Source of the DNA: Isoetes taiwanensis
Taxonomy: Eukaryota > Streptophyta > Lycopodiopsida > Isoetales > Isoetaceae
NCBI GenBank assembly: GCA_021234155.1
Contig: JAJEKV010000013.1
Location: 1,682,487-1,746,486 of the forward strand
Length of the DNA stretch: 64,000 bases
Direction of reading: 5' to 3'
Under the pieces are notes generated by a model. The model saw nothing but the letters and a program-made list of their open reading frames with translations, did no database searches and was not told the DNA's origin. Positions 1-10,760 of this stretch are shown here, piece by piece (positions within the stretch are counted from its first letter, which is position 1; each line of letters starts with the position of its first letter). The position numbers and the translations under genes are program-made.

Positions 1-53
1 TTACTTTGTAGCACTCATGTGTATCTGGCATCTGCGATGTTAGCTCGAGGGTA
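1..53 (+). mobile_element. LINE fragment left of the nested LTR element
   Basis: These bases match the end of the RT thumb region of the other units, for example 4,851-4,903 and 7,499-7,550 (the stretch around gtagcactcatgtgtat). The LINE resumes at 2,234 with aagtaagatatagg, so bases 54-2,233 are an insertion into it. Confidence 0.85.
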
Positions 54-530
54 TGTTGAACCACAAGTGGTTCAACATGTTTTAATAGACCATTTGAGCA
101 TATTTGGGGCATATTATAATGGTTAGGTCTTAAGGGCTTGGATTAAGTGGTGGAAGTGGATGGTTAAGGTGAAGAGGCAAAATTTATGGTTGTGATGAAG
201 AGGTGGAAAACAATGGTGGGGATTAATAGGTGTAAAGCGTAAATAATTTGAGGAGATACTCTCTCCTCCTCTTCCTTCACGTTTAGAAATGGAGTAGTGG
301 CAGTGCTCTAAGAGGAGGGTGGCAGCCTTCTCTTCATTAGATTGAAGGCCCTTGCAAGGGGATTTCTGTTGTATTTTGATCATGTTTTATTGAAGAAAAT
401 ATTTATCTCTGTGCAAATTTTGATGTCTCATTCAGTTGATATTCAATTGATCTTTAGTTGATATTCAATTGATCTTTTCTTGAGATGAGATTTTATGGGT
501 GTTGGCTTGGATGGAGAACCAGGTTCAACA
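54..530 (+). repeat. 5' LTR of the 2.2-kb element
   Basis: This is the 477-bp left LTR. Its first 24 bases form a palindrome: TGTTGAACCAC, AA, then GTGGTTCAACA. Its end has a second small palindrome, GAACC-A-GGTTC, followed by AACA. A directly repeated ttgatattcaattgatctt lies near 436-476. Confidence 0.88.
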
Positions 531-1755
531 TTATGGCACTCCGGGTGGGACTCAAAATTTCCCCAACTATTCATTGGTTCACTGTTCTATCAACAATCAC
601 GTTGCAGCAGAGTTTGCCTTAATATTTTCTCTGCATCTAGCTCTGGCTTTTGCGCTCTTGGTTTATCATAAAAGCTACTTACCTGGATGCAGAACAGAAG
701 TTGCAAATCAATGATCTTGACCGCAGATCTTGACCTCAAATCATTATGGCAAAGCAGAGTATTGCCTTGGCTTTAGGGATCGAAAAAGCGATATTAGAAA
801 GAAGCCATCTAAGGCTTCCAAAATGTATGCAGTTTCTAACATCCGGATATCAGAATGGTTTTCTCTGTGTGTCATTCTTTGCTCGATTCGTACTCACGAG
901 GAATCATGCATTTTCTCGATGCATGCTGCGGGGAATACCTAAATCTCTTTTTGTTACGATCTAATTGCCTTCTATCGAGGAATGCGCCTTCTATCGAGAA
1001 AACCGTCTTAGCATCAAGCGTCTCCTACTCCGGCAGTCATTTCTGATATGGTCAGAACCGGCTTTGCCCAGAACCTACTTTTCTAGTTCTGCCTCAAACA
1101 TACCACAATGCTTGCTGACTCTGCCGAAATCTAAGAACAACTTGCGGCCGATCTGTCAATCTTCAAAGACCGCCATAACTCTTTGTGGAAACTTTGCATC
1201 GCGATTTTGCATCCGCTTCAAATGTGCGGATTTTTACGCCTAGACCTCCGCGGCTTGTATTACGATGCATTTGAAATCGGTTCCATCTCTCATGCCCTAA
1301 CCCTAAAGATTCTTCTTTCTATTTTCCCGACCATTGCCTACGCAAATTATATAGCCAATTATTTTTGGGGCACCCGGTTTTGCAACACTTCAAACATTGC
1401 CCCCACCCTTCGTTTGCTATTATTTGATATTCCCCATGGTCTTGTTGGGACACCTAAGGTTTTGCCAGCGTGTGACATGCACTAATGATGCTATTTTATA
1501 GAACTTTATTACATTATTATTTTGCCAAGGAGTGTTACTTCAGCGTGGACGAACCACAATAGCTTGATCATGCGGGCGTTGGGAGTACCTTTCTTGGACT
1601 TGTTGAGTATGGTTATCCACCCGTGGTCGAGCCAAAGTAGCCGGTCTTGGGGCGTGTGGATGTGCTTGACTCATTTCTATGTACTTCATAATGTATCTTA
1701 AGTGCTATATTATGTGTTGGGCCGAGGGGACCGGCCCGCTTCTTTTGGGGCATAA
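531..1755. other. Interior of the non-autonomous LTR element, no recognisable gene
   Basis: This 1.2-kb interior holds only short overlapping ORFs in several frames (for example 965-1243 and 1183-1485). None has an RT, integrase, protease or zinc-knuckle motif. It could be degenerate gag-like sequence or captured host DNA. The stretch just before LTR 2 is GC-rich (ggccgaggggaccgg, ~1720) and ends ttttggggcataa, a weak polypurine-tract candidate. Confidence 0.55.
534..553 (+). other. Primer-binding-site-like sequence
   Basis: TGGCACTCCGGGTGGGACTC begins 3 bp after the LTR end. It starts with TGG and its complement resembles a tRNA 3' end with a T-arm (gagtccc). I could not assign the tRNA. 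Position and form are as expected for an LTR retrotransposon PBS. Confidence 0.5.
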
Positions 1756-2233
1756 TGTTGAACCACAAGTGGTTCAACATGTTTTTGTAGACCATTTGAG
1801 CATATTTGGGGCATATTATAATGGTTAGGTCTTAAGGGCTTGGATTAAGTGGTGGAAGTGGATGGTTAAGATGAAGAGGCAAAATTTATGGTTGTGATGA
1901 AGAGGTGGAAAACAATGGTAGGGATTAATAGGTGTAAAGCATAAATAATTTGAGGAGATACTCTCTCCTCCTCTTCCTTCACGTTTAGAAATGGGTAGTG
2001 GCGAGTGCTCTAAGAGGAGGGTGGCGAGCCTTCTCTTCATTAGATTGAAAGGCCCCTTGCAAGGGATTTTGTTGTATTTTGATCATGTTTTATTGAAGAA
2101 AATATTTATCTCTGTGCAAATTTTGATGTCTCATTTAGTTGATATTCAATTGATCTTTAGTTGATATTCAATTGATCTTTTCTTGAGATGAGATTTTATG
2201 GGTGTTGGCCTGGATGGAGAACCAGGTTCAACA
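1756..2233 (+). repeat. 3' LTR of the 2.2-kb element
   Basis: This is the right LTR, about 97% identical to 54-530 by eye. Differences are mainly single substitutions and 1-bp indels. It ends ggttcaaca at 2233, after which LINE sequence resumes. Confidence 0.88.
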
Positions 2234-3361
2234 AAGTAAGATATAGGCTTTGGATAAGATTGTTCGAAATTTTGTGTGGGGCGGGGATGATGAAGGGGCG
2301 GTTGTTAAAGTGGCTTGGTGGAAGTGTCTCCACCCCCGAGAGGATGGGGGCTTGGCACTGCATAGTAAGGTGTTGGTCTCCAAGTTTGTTTGGAGCACTC
2401 TCCAGGATGGAGCATCTTCTCCTGGTGCGGTGCTGTTGTTGCAGTCTCTTCGCCATTGTGTGGCGTTTGGGAAGCCGTCTATATATGTGGAGTTGCCCTG
2501 GGCACTGTTGTATGGTCTCCGGCCTTTCCCACATGCATCCCCTTTTCTCACGGGGGTGTTGCGGGCTTGGGATCATGTGCGTATGCTCTTCTAGCTAGAT
2601 TATGCCTCAGTTTATCACCACTCTTCTCCTTTCTTGTGGGTTCCTCTACCCCCTGCGCACTTGCCCTTGGCGCCCAGCGTGCATGCCGGGCCTTGAGAGC
2701 CCGTTGGGGACTCTTTGTGTTCATCTTGGAGGATTGGTATTGGGGTGGTCAGCTAGCTTTATGGTAGTTCTTTCAAGCTCACTTTCGCCTGAGGGGCGTG
2801 TAGGGGCTATCACGGGAACAAGTGGCGGGGAGTATTAAGCTACACATACCTATAGTCCTTCGAGGATGATGTGGTGGTGCGAGGTTTGGAAGGTTCATCG
2901 ATGTTGTGTCTTCTTGTTTTGTGCGGTCTTGTTAGGGTGGCGGCTATTCATGACATTACGCCCCTTCCGGGCAAAGTGGTCTCTGCGCTTCCGGGTTCTC
3001 GATGGGCTCGTTTGGGCGATGGACATGGAGCTCACTTCCCCCAGAAGGTTAGTGTGCTTCTATGGCGGTGGTGCCTGTATGTCGAGGGTGAATGCCCTTG
3101 TGAGTCGGTTTGGGCGGTGTAGGCCCCTCTACGCCCTTGTTGTAGCCTTCATCATTGAGGCTGTGGGCATTATGCGGTTTTATGCCCTCATTTGCGGTAC
3201 GCACGGGATTGGGTCGGGGTTACTGTTTCAGGTGAGATTGACTAATAGCGATTCTTTGCTTCATGTGTATCTGCCCGCTCTTGCGGTGACAAGCCTTACA
3301 TATGTCGTGGCTGATTTGGCGGCGGCGGGTTGTGGAACTTTTCGGGGATTGGCTGACTGCA
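2234..3361 (+). mobile_element. LINE unit 0: C-terminal part of ORF2
   Basis: Translation from about 2,250 gives LDKIVRNFVWGG, then VVKVAWWKCLHP and GGLALHSKVLVSKFVWSTL. This is the usual post-thumb region of plant L1-type ORF2 (FxWgg...W...c.P...GGL...K..W). A degraded zf-RVT region follows (about 3,020-3,190). The stretch ends at the shared unit junction. Frames are broken, so no intact ORF remains. Confidence 0.75.
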
Positions 3362-3740
3362 AGAGGCGGGGAGTTGCATGGTCTCTATCGGGAGTTGGAG
3401 AAGGGCGAGCGACCTTCGATGGCATTAGGGAGAATGCGGTGTTGCGGCGTGTTGTTGCTTTCACGGAGCATGTTAAAGTCAGAGGCGTGTGAAAGACCCT
3501 TACCTAGTTGAAGGAGAGGACACAAGTTCGTCCGGTGTTCTTGAGCAGCGACTAGGCGTGGCGATATGAAGCATCTATGGCATCCCTTGCTTTGCCTGAT
3601 GGCCGGACTTTGGAGGATCCCGCTGATTTGTAGAGGTTCTCAGGGTTTTTCGCACAACGCACTCTTCCCTATGAGCAGGAGATGCAGGAGCTTGTTTTGG
3701 GGCTGTTAAGCCATCTATTCTGCCTCACCGGCGTGAGAGC

Positions 3741-4286
3741 TTGGAGCAGGAGCTCTCCAGAGAGGATTTAGCGGAGGCATGTATGTGCATAGCCAAGGAT
3801 AAATGTCCTGGGCTGGATGGCATCCCTGTGGAGTTCTTTCAGACTTATTGGGAGTGGGCTGGTGAGTCTGTGTACCAGGTGTATCTTGAGTTGTTGCAGT
3901 CTTCTCAAATGGATAGGATCTTGAATACCGCATGCATTTCCTTGATTCTTAAGGTTAAGCAGCCTTCCCCCATTAATGATTGGAGGCCTATCTCCTTGTT
4001 GTCCTCTGTGTACAAGATTATTGCGAAAGCCCTGGCAGAGAAGTTGAAGCCGGTGTTGACTTCTTCCATTAGTAAGGTGCAGTCTGGGTTTGTTCCTGGT
4101 AGGAACATTTTGACTAATGTTGTCGCAGCTTATGAGGGCCTTTATTGGGCCAGGAGAACAGGTCAAGGCATTGTCTATCTTAAGCTTGACTTTGCCAAAG
4201 TCTACGATAGTGTCCGTTGGGAGTTCTTGTCTGCCGTGATGTTAGCATTGGGCTGTGGTCCTCGCTTTACAGAGACAGCCATGTAG
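3741..4286 (+). pseudogene. LINE reverse transcriptase, N-terminal half (unit 1)
   Basis: This 181-codon open block has the RT signatures in order: DKCPGLDGIPVEFFQTYW, then NDWRPISLLSSVYKIIAKA, then QSGFVPGRNIL, then YLKLDFAKVYDSVRWEFL. The last carries the first catalytic aspartate, with V where most relatives have A. The enzyme would reverse-transcribe the element's own RNA during target-primed integration. The frame ends at TAG 4,284-4,286, where the sequence shifts phase; the RT continues at 4,387. No endonuclease domain lies upstream, so the protein could not nick its own target. Confidence 0.85.
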
Positions 4287-4386
4287 CTGCATAGGTCAGG
4301 ATGAGCTACGGTGGTATGCCAGGGTGAACCCTCCGCCTTTTTCTCCTTATGCAGAGGGGTGCGTCAGGGGTGCCCTTTGACGCCGT

Positions 4387-4905
4387 TTGTATTTTACAAT
4401 TGTGGCGAAAGCACTGTCTCAGTTGTTTTTGGCTGCAGTGGAGGAGAGGGTGGTGGATGGGCTTCGGATGCAGGATGGTAGCCAGCAGATTATTAACCAT
4501 TTCGCCGATGACACTTTCCTCTTCTTGATGGCAGAAGAGAGGAATGTGCGGAATGTAAAGGGTTTGCTGGATACTTTCTCCTTGGCCTCGGGCATTCTTC
4601 TGAATTGGGGTAAATGCTCCGCATTATGGGCCCAGCTGACTCCGCCTCCCCCTTGTTTGGCTCTATTCCCTTGGAAGGTACTTCCAGGTAATGTGTGTAC
4701 TAAGCTATTGGGTATTCCCTTTGGAGGGGATGTTTCTATGGGGAGGGTGTGGGATGAGATTTTGCAGGGGTTGCAGAAACACCTCAATTGGTGGAAGGGT
4801 AGCAAGTTGTCCATGGTAGGTAGGATCACTATTGCCAAGTCAGTACTTTGTAGCACTCATGTGTATACAGCATCTGCGATGTTAGCTCTTGAGGGTAAGA
4901 TATAG
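4387..4905 (+). pseudogene. LINE reverse transcriptase, catalytic C-terminal half (unit 1)
   Basis: This 172-codon block continues the RT. It contains the catalytic FADD motif (4,501-4,512, in NHFADDTFLF), the GILLNWGKCSALW segment, KLLGIPFG, and the thumb motif WWKGSKLSMVGRITIAKSVL. FADD is the L1-type equivalent of YXDD and is intact here. Units 2 and 3 read FVDD (~7,160) and IADD (~16,810). A stop at 4,903-4,905 and a phase shift separate it from the downstream C-terminal region. Confidence 0.85.
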
Positions 4906-6043
4906 GCTTTGGATATGATTGTTGAAATTTTGTGTGGGGAGGGGGATGATGGAAGGGTTGTTAAAGTGGCTTGGTGGAAGTGTCTCCACCCGGGAGGATG
5001 GGGCTTAGCCATTACGGATTTGTATTTGCATAGTAAGGTGTTGGTCTCCAAGTTTGTTTGGAGCACTATCGAGGATGGAGCATCTTCTCTGGTCTTGTAT
5101 TTATTATTCGATCTCTTAAGCCATTGTGTGGCGTTTGGGAGGCGATCTATATATGTGGAGTTGCCACAGGCTTTGTTGTATGGTCTCAGGCCTTTCCCAC
5201 ATGCATCCCCTTTTCTCCACGGGGTGTGGCGGGCTTGGGATCATGCATTATGCTCTTCTAGCTAGATTATGCCTCGGTTTATCACCACTCTTCTCCTTTC
5301 TTGTGGGTTCCTCTACCCCCTGCGCACTTGCCCTTGGCTGCCAGCGTGCATGCTGGGCCTTGAGCCCGTTGGAGGCGAGCTGCTGTGATCACCTTGGAGG
5401 ATTGGTATTGGGGTGGTCAGCTAGCTTCATGGGAGTTCTTTCGAGCTCACTTTTCGCTGAGGGGTAGTGACAGGGCTATCACGGGAACAAGTGGCGGGGA
5501 AGTATTCCCTACACATACCTATAGTCCTTGAGGATGATGTGGTGGTGCGGGTTTGGAAGGTTCATCCGGGATGTTGTGTCTTCTTGTTTTGTGCGGGTCT
5601 TGTTAGGGTGCTGGCTATTCATGACATTACGCCGCCAGGGCAAGTGGTCTCTGCGACTTCGGGTTCTTGATGGCGCTCGTTTGGACATGGACATGGAGCT
5701 CACTTCCCCCACCAAGGTTAGGGTGCTTCTATGGCAGGTGGTGCACCGCTGTATCAGGGTGAATGCCCTTGTGAATCAGTTTCGGCCGGTGTGAGCCCTC
5801 TACCTTTGTTGTAGCCTTCATCATTGAGGCTGTGGAGCATTATGCGGTTTTATGCCCTCATTTGCGGGTTGCATGGGATTGGATCGAGGGGGTTACGTTT
5901 CATGTGAGATTGACTAATGTGATTCTTCATGTGTATCTGGTGCTTGGCGCTCTTGCGGCGGCAAGCCTTGCATCGTCGTGGCTTAGTTGGTGTGGCTGAT
6001 TTGGAAGCGGCGGCGGTTGTGGATCTTCGGGGGATTGACTGCA
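4906..6043 (+). pseudogene. LINE ORF2 C-terminus with zf-RVT region (unit 1)
   Basis: Fragments in shifting frames give VVKVAWWKCLHPGG and KVLVSKFVWST, then the zf-RVT approach (KVRVLLWQVVHRCIRVNALV) near 5,715-5,780, and finally VWLIWKRRRLWIF near 5,990-6,025. In intact plant LINEs this region follows the thumb and precedes the 3' UTR. Here it runs straight into the next unit's pre-RT linker at 6,043. Confidence 0.72.
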
Positions 6044-8529
6044 AAGAGGCCAGGAGTTGCATGGTCTCTATCGGGGAGTTGGAGAAAGATTGTGTATTCG
6101 TGTAGCATTAGGGAGAATCACGGTGTTGCGGCGTATTGTTGCTCTAGGCGGTTAAAAGTGCAGGGGAGGCGTGTGGCGACCCTTACCTAGTTGAAGAAGG
6201 AGGACACAAGTTCATCCCGGTGTTCTTGAGCTTGGAAGTGGCGGTATCTTAGCATCTATGGCGTCCGTTGCTTTGCCTGATGGCCGGACTTTGGAGGATC
6301 CCACTGATTTGCAGAGGTTCTCAGGATTTTTCGCACAGCGCACTCTTCCCTATGAGAAGGAGATGTAGGAGCTCGTTTTGGGGGCTGCTAAGCCATCTAT
6401 TCTGCCTCACCAGCATGAGAGCTTGGAAGCGGGGAGCTCTCGGAGAGGGATTTAAGCGGAGGCATGGCCACGGATAAATGTCACGGGTTGGATGGCATCC
6501 TGTGGAGTTCTTTCGGACTTATTGGGAGTGGGCTGGGTGAGTGCATTGTACCAGTGTATCTTGAGTTCTTTGCGGTCCTCTCAAATGGATAGGATCTTGA
6601 ATACCACATGCATTTCCTTGATTCCTAAGATTAAGCAGCCTTTCCCCATTAATGATTGGAGGCCTATATATCTCCTCGTTGTCCTCTGTGTACAAGATTA
6701 TTGCGAAAGCCCTGGCGAAAGTTGAAGCGGTGTTGACTTCTTCCATTAGTAAGGTGCGATGCGGGTTTGTTCTGGGAGGAACATTTTGACTAATGTTGTC
6801 GCGACTTATGAGGGCCTTTATTGGGCAGGAGAGCGAGTCAAGACATTGCCTATCTTAAGCTTGACTTTGCCAAAAGCCCTACGATAGTGTCGTTGGGAGT
6901 TCTTATGTAGTGATGTTAGCATTGGGCTGTGGTCCTCGCTTCTGAGAGGCGGCCATGGTGCATAGGTCGGGGCCAGACTACGGTGGTATGGGGGTGAACC
7001 CTCGCCTTTTTTCTCCTTAAGCGGAGAGGGTGCGTCGGGGGTGCCCTTTGGCGGTTTATGTTGTTACGATTGTGGCGAAGGCCTTTGTCTCGGTGTTTTT
7101 GGCTGCGGTGGAGAGGGTGGTGGATGGGCTTGGATGCGGGATGGTAGCAGTTATTAACAGTTCGTAGATGACATTCCTCTTCTTGATGGCGAGAAGAGAA
7201 TTGCGGAATGTGAAGGGTTTCTTTGGATACTTTCTCCTTGGCCTCGGGCATTCTTCTGAATTGGGGTAAATGCTCCGCATTATGGACCCAGCTGACTCTG
7301 CCTCCCCCTTGTTTGGCTCTATTCCCTTGGAAGGTGCTTCCAGGTAATGTGTGTACTAAGCTGTTGGGTATTCCCTTTGGAGGGATGTTTCCATGGGGAG
7401 GGTGTGGGATGAGATTTTTGGGGGTTGCAGAAACACCTCAATTGGTGGAAGGGTAGCAAGTTGTCGATGGTAGGTAGGATCACTATTGCCAAGTCAGTAC
7501 TTTTTGTAGCACTCATGTGTATACAGCATCTGCGATGTTGAGGGTAAGATATAGGCTTTGGATAAGATTTGTGTGGGGCGGGGATGATGAAGGGGCGGTT
7601 GTTAAAGTGGCTTGGTGGAAGTGTCTCCACCCCGGGAGGATGGGGGCTTGGCCATTACGGATTTGGTATTTGCATAGTAAGGTGTTGGTCTTCAAGTTTG
7701 TTTGGAGCACTCTCGGGATGGAGCATCTTCTCTCACAGTCTTGTTTGTTGTTGCGATCTCTTAAGCCATTGTGTGGCGTTGGAAGCCGAATCTATATATG
7801 TATAGTTGCCACGAGGCCTTTGTTGTATGGTCTCGGCCTTTCCCACATGCATCCCCTTTTCTCCACGGGGGTTTGGGGCTTGGGATCGTAATGCGTATGC
7901 TCTTCTAGCTAGATTATGTCTCGGTTTATCACCACTCTTCTCCTTTCTTGTGGGTTCCTCTACCCCACATTGCACTTGCCCTTGGCGCCAGCGTGCATGC
8001 TCGGGCCATGCCGTTGGAGAGGGAGTGGCGTGCTCACCTTGGAGGATTGGTATTGGGGTGGTCAGCTAGCTTCATGGGAGTTCTTCGAGCTCACTTTCGC
8101 TGAGGCGTGGTGGGCTATCGGGAACAAGTGGCGGGGGTATTAAGCTACACATACCTATAGTCCCGGGGATGATGTGGTGGATGCGAGGTTTGGAAGGTTC
8201 ATCGGGATGTTGTGTCTTCTTGTTTTGTGCGGTCTTGTTAGGGGTGCTGGATATTCATGACATTACGCCCCGCCCGAGGGCAAGTGGTCTCTGCAGCTTC
8301 TGGGTTCTCGATCGCGCTCGTTTGGACGTGGACATGGAGCTCACTTCTCCCACCGAAGGTTAGGGTGCTTCTATGGCAGGTGGTGCACCGCTGTATCAGA
8401 ATGAATGCCCTTGTGAGTCAGTTTCGGCCGGGTGTGAGCCCTCTCTGCCCTTGTTGTAGCCTTCGTTGTGAGACTGTGGAGCATTGTCTGGTTTTATGCC
8501 CTCATTTGTAGGCTGCCTGGGATTGGGTC
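6043..8529 (+). mobile_element. LINE unit 2, left part (linker, RT, C-terminus)
   Basis: It parallels unit 1 throughout but with many small indels and substitutions. RT landmarks are recognisable: ATDKCHGLDGI-like (~6,470), NDWRPIY (~6,655), FVDD (~7,160), LLNWGKCSALW (~7,255) and WWKGSKLSMVGR (~7,442). The zf-RVT cysteines are clearest here (8,430-8,515): CPCC, then ETVEHCLVLCPH, a C-x2-C...H-x4-C arrangement. The unit is cut by the gypsy element after gattgggtc (8,529) and resumes at 15,505. Confidence 0.78.
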
Positions 8530-8592
8530 TGTGACATCCCCTACTCGTATACGGTGCACTCACCATATACAAACAGGAGTTCATCCCCCATA
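8530..8592 (-). repeat. 3' LTR terminal remnant of the gypsy element
   Basis: The plus strand reads TGTGACATCCCCTACTCG and continues to about 8,592. The same sequence, slightly diverged, opens the long LTR at 14,049 (TGGCGTCCCCTACTCG). TGTGACATCC is a common plant gypsy LTR terminus. Only about 63 bp remain of an LTR that is ~1.45 kb at the other end. Confidence 0.7.
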
Positions 8593-9300
8593 GAAACTTC
8601 TGACCTCGTGGACGTTCTTTGGTGCCGGCCATTGGATTACTGCTTCCATCTTGGCGGGATCCGTCGAGATTCCTTCTGCTGAAATCACATGACCAAGGTA
8701 TTCCACCTTCTCTGTTGCGAAGTGGCACTTTGACAACTTGGCATCCAACTGATGCCTCTTCAACTTCTCGAGCACCTTTCTTCCGTGTTGTGCATGCTCC
8801 TCAATGGATGCGCTATACACGAGGAATATCGTCGAAGAACACTATCCGCGAAGGTGTCCAAGAATTCTCACGAAGATGTGGATTCATGAGTCTCATGAGC
8901 GTGCGTGGAAAGCGTGGATAGCCCAAATGGCATTACGGTGAATTTGTAATGCCCATACCTGGTCTGAAAGCCGTTTTGTGGATGTCTTCTTCCTTTATCC
9001 TGATCGGTGGTAGCTGATCTTAGGTCGATCTTGGAAGACCTTTGCCCCTTAGGCTGATCCATCAAAATTCGTTCGATCACGGGAGTGCGTACTTGTTCTT
9101 GATGGTGTGCTTGTTCAATTATGCGTAATCTATGCACATCCTCAAAGCTGCCATCCTTCTTCTTGACAAAGAGGATGGGTGCCCCAAATGGTGAGGCAGC
9201 TAGGTCTAATGAAACCTAGGTCGAGCAATTCTTGCAATTGCTTCTTCAGCTCCGTCGGCTCTGCGTCGTCATTCTATCACAGGCCTTGCTTTCGTCGACT
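8593..9300 (-). pseudogene. Ty3/gypsy reverse transcriptase remnant
   Basis: Minus-strand translations give MDQPKG, SKIDLRS, then after a 1-base slip YHQIRIKEEDIHKTAF, then TRYGHYKFTVMPFGL (about 9,070-8,900). Further on come HAQHGRKVLEKLKRHQLDAK, KCHFATEKVEYLGHVIS and WPAPKNVHEVRSF (8,820-8,595). These are the classical gypsy RT and RT-connection motifs. The segment carrying the catalytic YxDD is garbled around 8,830-8,900. Frameshifts are frequent. Confidence 0.8.
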
Positions 9301-10300
9301 TGGTTCTGGTTGAGTGCTATCTCACACTCAACTCCCACAGTAAGGAGGAAGGCTGCTTTCGATCTCGATGCGGGAAGAGATAGGTGGAACTTTCGTGATC
9401 AAGTTAGCTATTTGCTTGGGCAACTTCTTGAGCACATTGTCTTCCTTGCTTTTTCCTCGACTCGGGTTCTTCAATCTGAGTTTGAAGATGTATGCTACTG
9501 TTAAGCTCTTGATAGACTTGGCGGCTTCTTAACTTGGACATACAACTTTGCATGATGGGGCAACTTCTTTACTGTGATCTCAATAACTTTGCCGTCGAGG
9601 CGTTATGAGGGGTCACCTTAAAACTTTTCAAAGTCAATTATAATTTTGCTGGTCCAAGGTACTCCATGCCTATTATCGGTCGTGCTTGCGATGCCCATTA
9701 CTTACGCTCCCCATCGGGATGTTAATTCGGCAAGTCAATGTCGAAATTGATCCTCTTTCCGCCCGTTTGTCTTATTGCTCCACTTGCCAAGATTACGGGC
9801 CTTGGCTTGGACTTTAAGGACTCAACTTCAACATGTCGACCATCCTTGGGGAAGCGAAGTTGTGGCCACTTCGAAGTCTATTATGACTATGAAGGACTTG
9901 GTTTTGGCCTTTCCTATTGTGAAAATTACTCTATCTTGATTCTCTTGCTGTTACGTATCTATTGCGGCAAAGATGTGGCACTCACCTTCAATATAGTCGG
10001 CGCCTTTGCCTTTGCGAGTCGTCGTGGGGACAGTGTCCTATCCACCCAACTCCGCTGGCGCTAAGTTCATAGCGAAAGGGCAATTTGTGGATTTACGTGG
10101 CTGGCTGGAAACATCACGGAAGCAAAATTTGCTTCTCCATACATTCTGCCTCTTTTCTTTTGGACATTGCACGTAAGAAGGACCGCCTTTGCTTTTCGAC
10201 TAGTTCGAGCCCTTCACCTTGTCCTTGAAGGACACACTGCTTTCTTTCTGCTTTGTCCCCTTAGTTTGCCATTGTATGGGGATTTTTGCTAGACTTGGGC
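9300..10300 (-). mobile_element. Gypsy protease / gag-pol linker region, degenerate
   Basis: This sequence lies between the gag-like and RT-like parts, on the strand and in the position where the aspartic protease belongs. I cannot read a protease active-site motif with confidence because the frame is broken repeatedly. The plus-strand ORFs here are shadows. Confidence 0.45.
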
Positions 10301-10760
10301 TAGCTGCCCCTGGGAGCTATAACTCCCTGTTGCTTTGCCTCTATTATCTGGTAATACGGTTGTTAGCGTCTTTGTTACGAGGGCCGATCCTTGCAAACTA
10401 ATTTCTTTGGATTCTGCCGGGATCTTGTCTTGGGGTCTATTGCCCTTACAAGTTTCAGGATCTCTCGTTCGACCCCTCGATGTAGCTCTCCACTGCGTGC
10501 TTTTCACTCAACTTTGCCACATCTGACCTTAGTCTCATGAACTCTTGATTATTATACGCGTCTTGTACCCTTTCTTTGCAATCGTAGAGGCTGCTGCATC
10601 ATGTTTTGACTTGTGTTCAGGAACATAATGGCGCTTGAAGGCTTTCCTTCCATCTCTGCTTAAGCCATGGGCCTTGGCATAACCCTTCCACGGTCGTCGG
10701 CTCCCTTCAAGTTGGTATTTGCCACCTGCCTTTGTCCTTGTCTTTCATCAAGGTGGCGTT
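10300..10760 (-). pseudogene. Ty3/gypsy gag (capsid) remnant
   Basis: On the minus strand, around 10,660-10,480, the translation gives HYVPEHKSKHD, then NNQEFMRLRSDVAKLSEKH and AVESYIEGSNERS after slips. This fits the C-terminal part of a plant gypsy Gag capsid (F...Y.P......EF..L...V..L.E..AV..FI.GL). Multiple 1-2 base indels break it. Confidence 0.6.

Larger units (their letters stand above)
54..2233. mobile_element. Non-autonomous LTR retrotransposon nested in the LINE
   Basis: Two direct repeats of about 477 bp (54-530 and 1756-2233) flank a 1.2-kb interior. The LTRs start TGTTGAACC and end GGTTCAACA, giving TG..CA termini inside a 9-bp inverted repeat. A primer-binding-like TGG sequence follows LTR 1 by 3 bp. 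Flanks are gggta (49-53) and aagta (2234-2238), consistent with a 5-bp target duplication matching at 3 of 5 positions. The interior has no recognisable gag, protease, RT or integrase; its ORFs are short and unlike any family I know. It must therefore depend on another element's proteins. By eye the LTRs differ at about 15 positions, so insertion was fairly recent. Orientation is taken as plus from the PBS but is not certain. Confidence 0.85.
3361..6043 (+). mobile_element. LINE unit 1, best preserved repeat unit
   Basis: The unit comprises the pre-RT linker (3,361-3,740), RT (3,741-4,905), the thumb/C-terminal region and zf-RVT (4,906-5,880), and a terminal W-x-I-W-K-R-R segment near 5,990-6,020 typical of the end of plant LINE ORF2. 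The RT reading frame is open over two long blocks, 3,741-4,286 and 4,387-4,905, joined by a frameshift. Units 2 and 3 have many more indels, so this copy best approximates the founder. Confidence 0.8.

Noticed and set aside
2196-2576. Long minus-strand ORFs opposite the LINE C-terminus
   Set aside because: They are antisense shadows of the LINE ORF2 region and recur opposite every unit (for example 4,419-4,856 and 7,513-7,710).
8530-9300. Endogenous pararetrovirus origin of the minus-strand RT
   Set aside because: LTR terminus, tRNA-Met-type PBS and a target-site duplication fit a Ty3/gypsy element; no movement protein or virus coat motif was seen.
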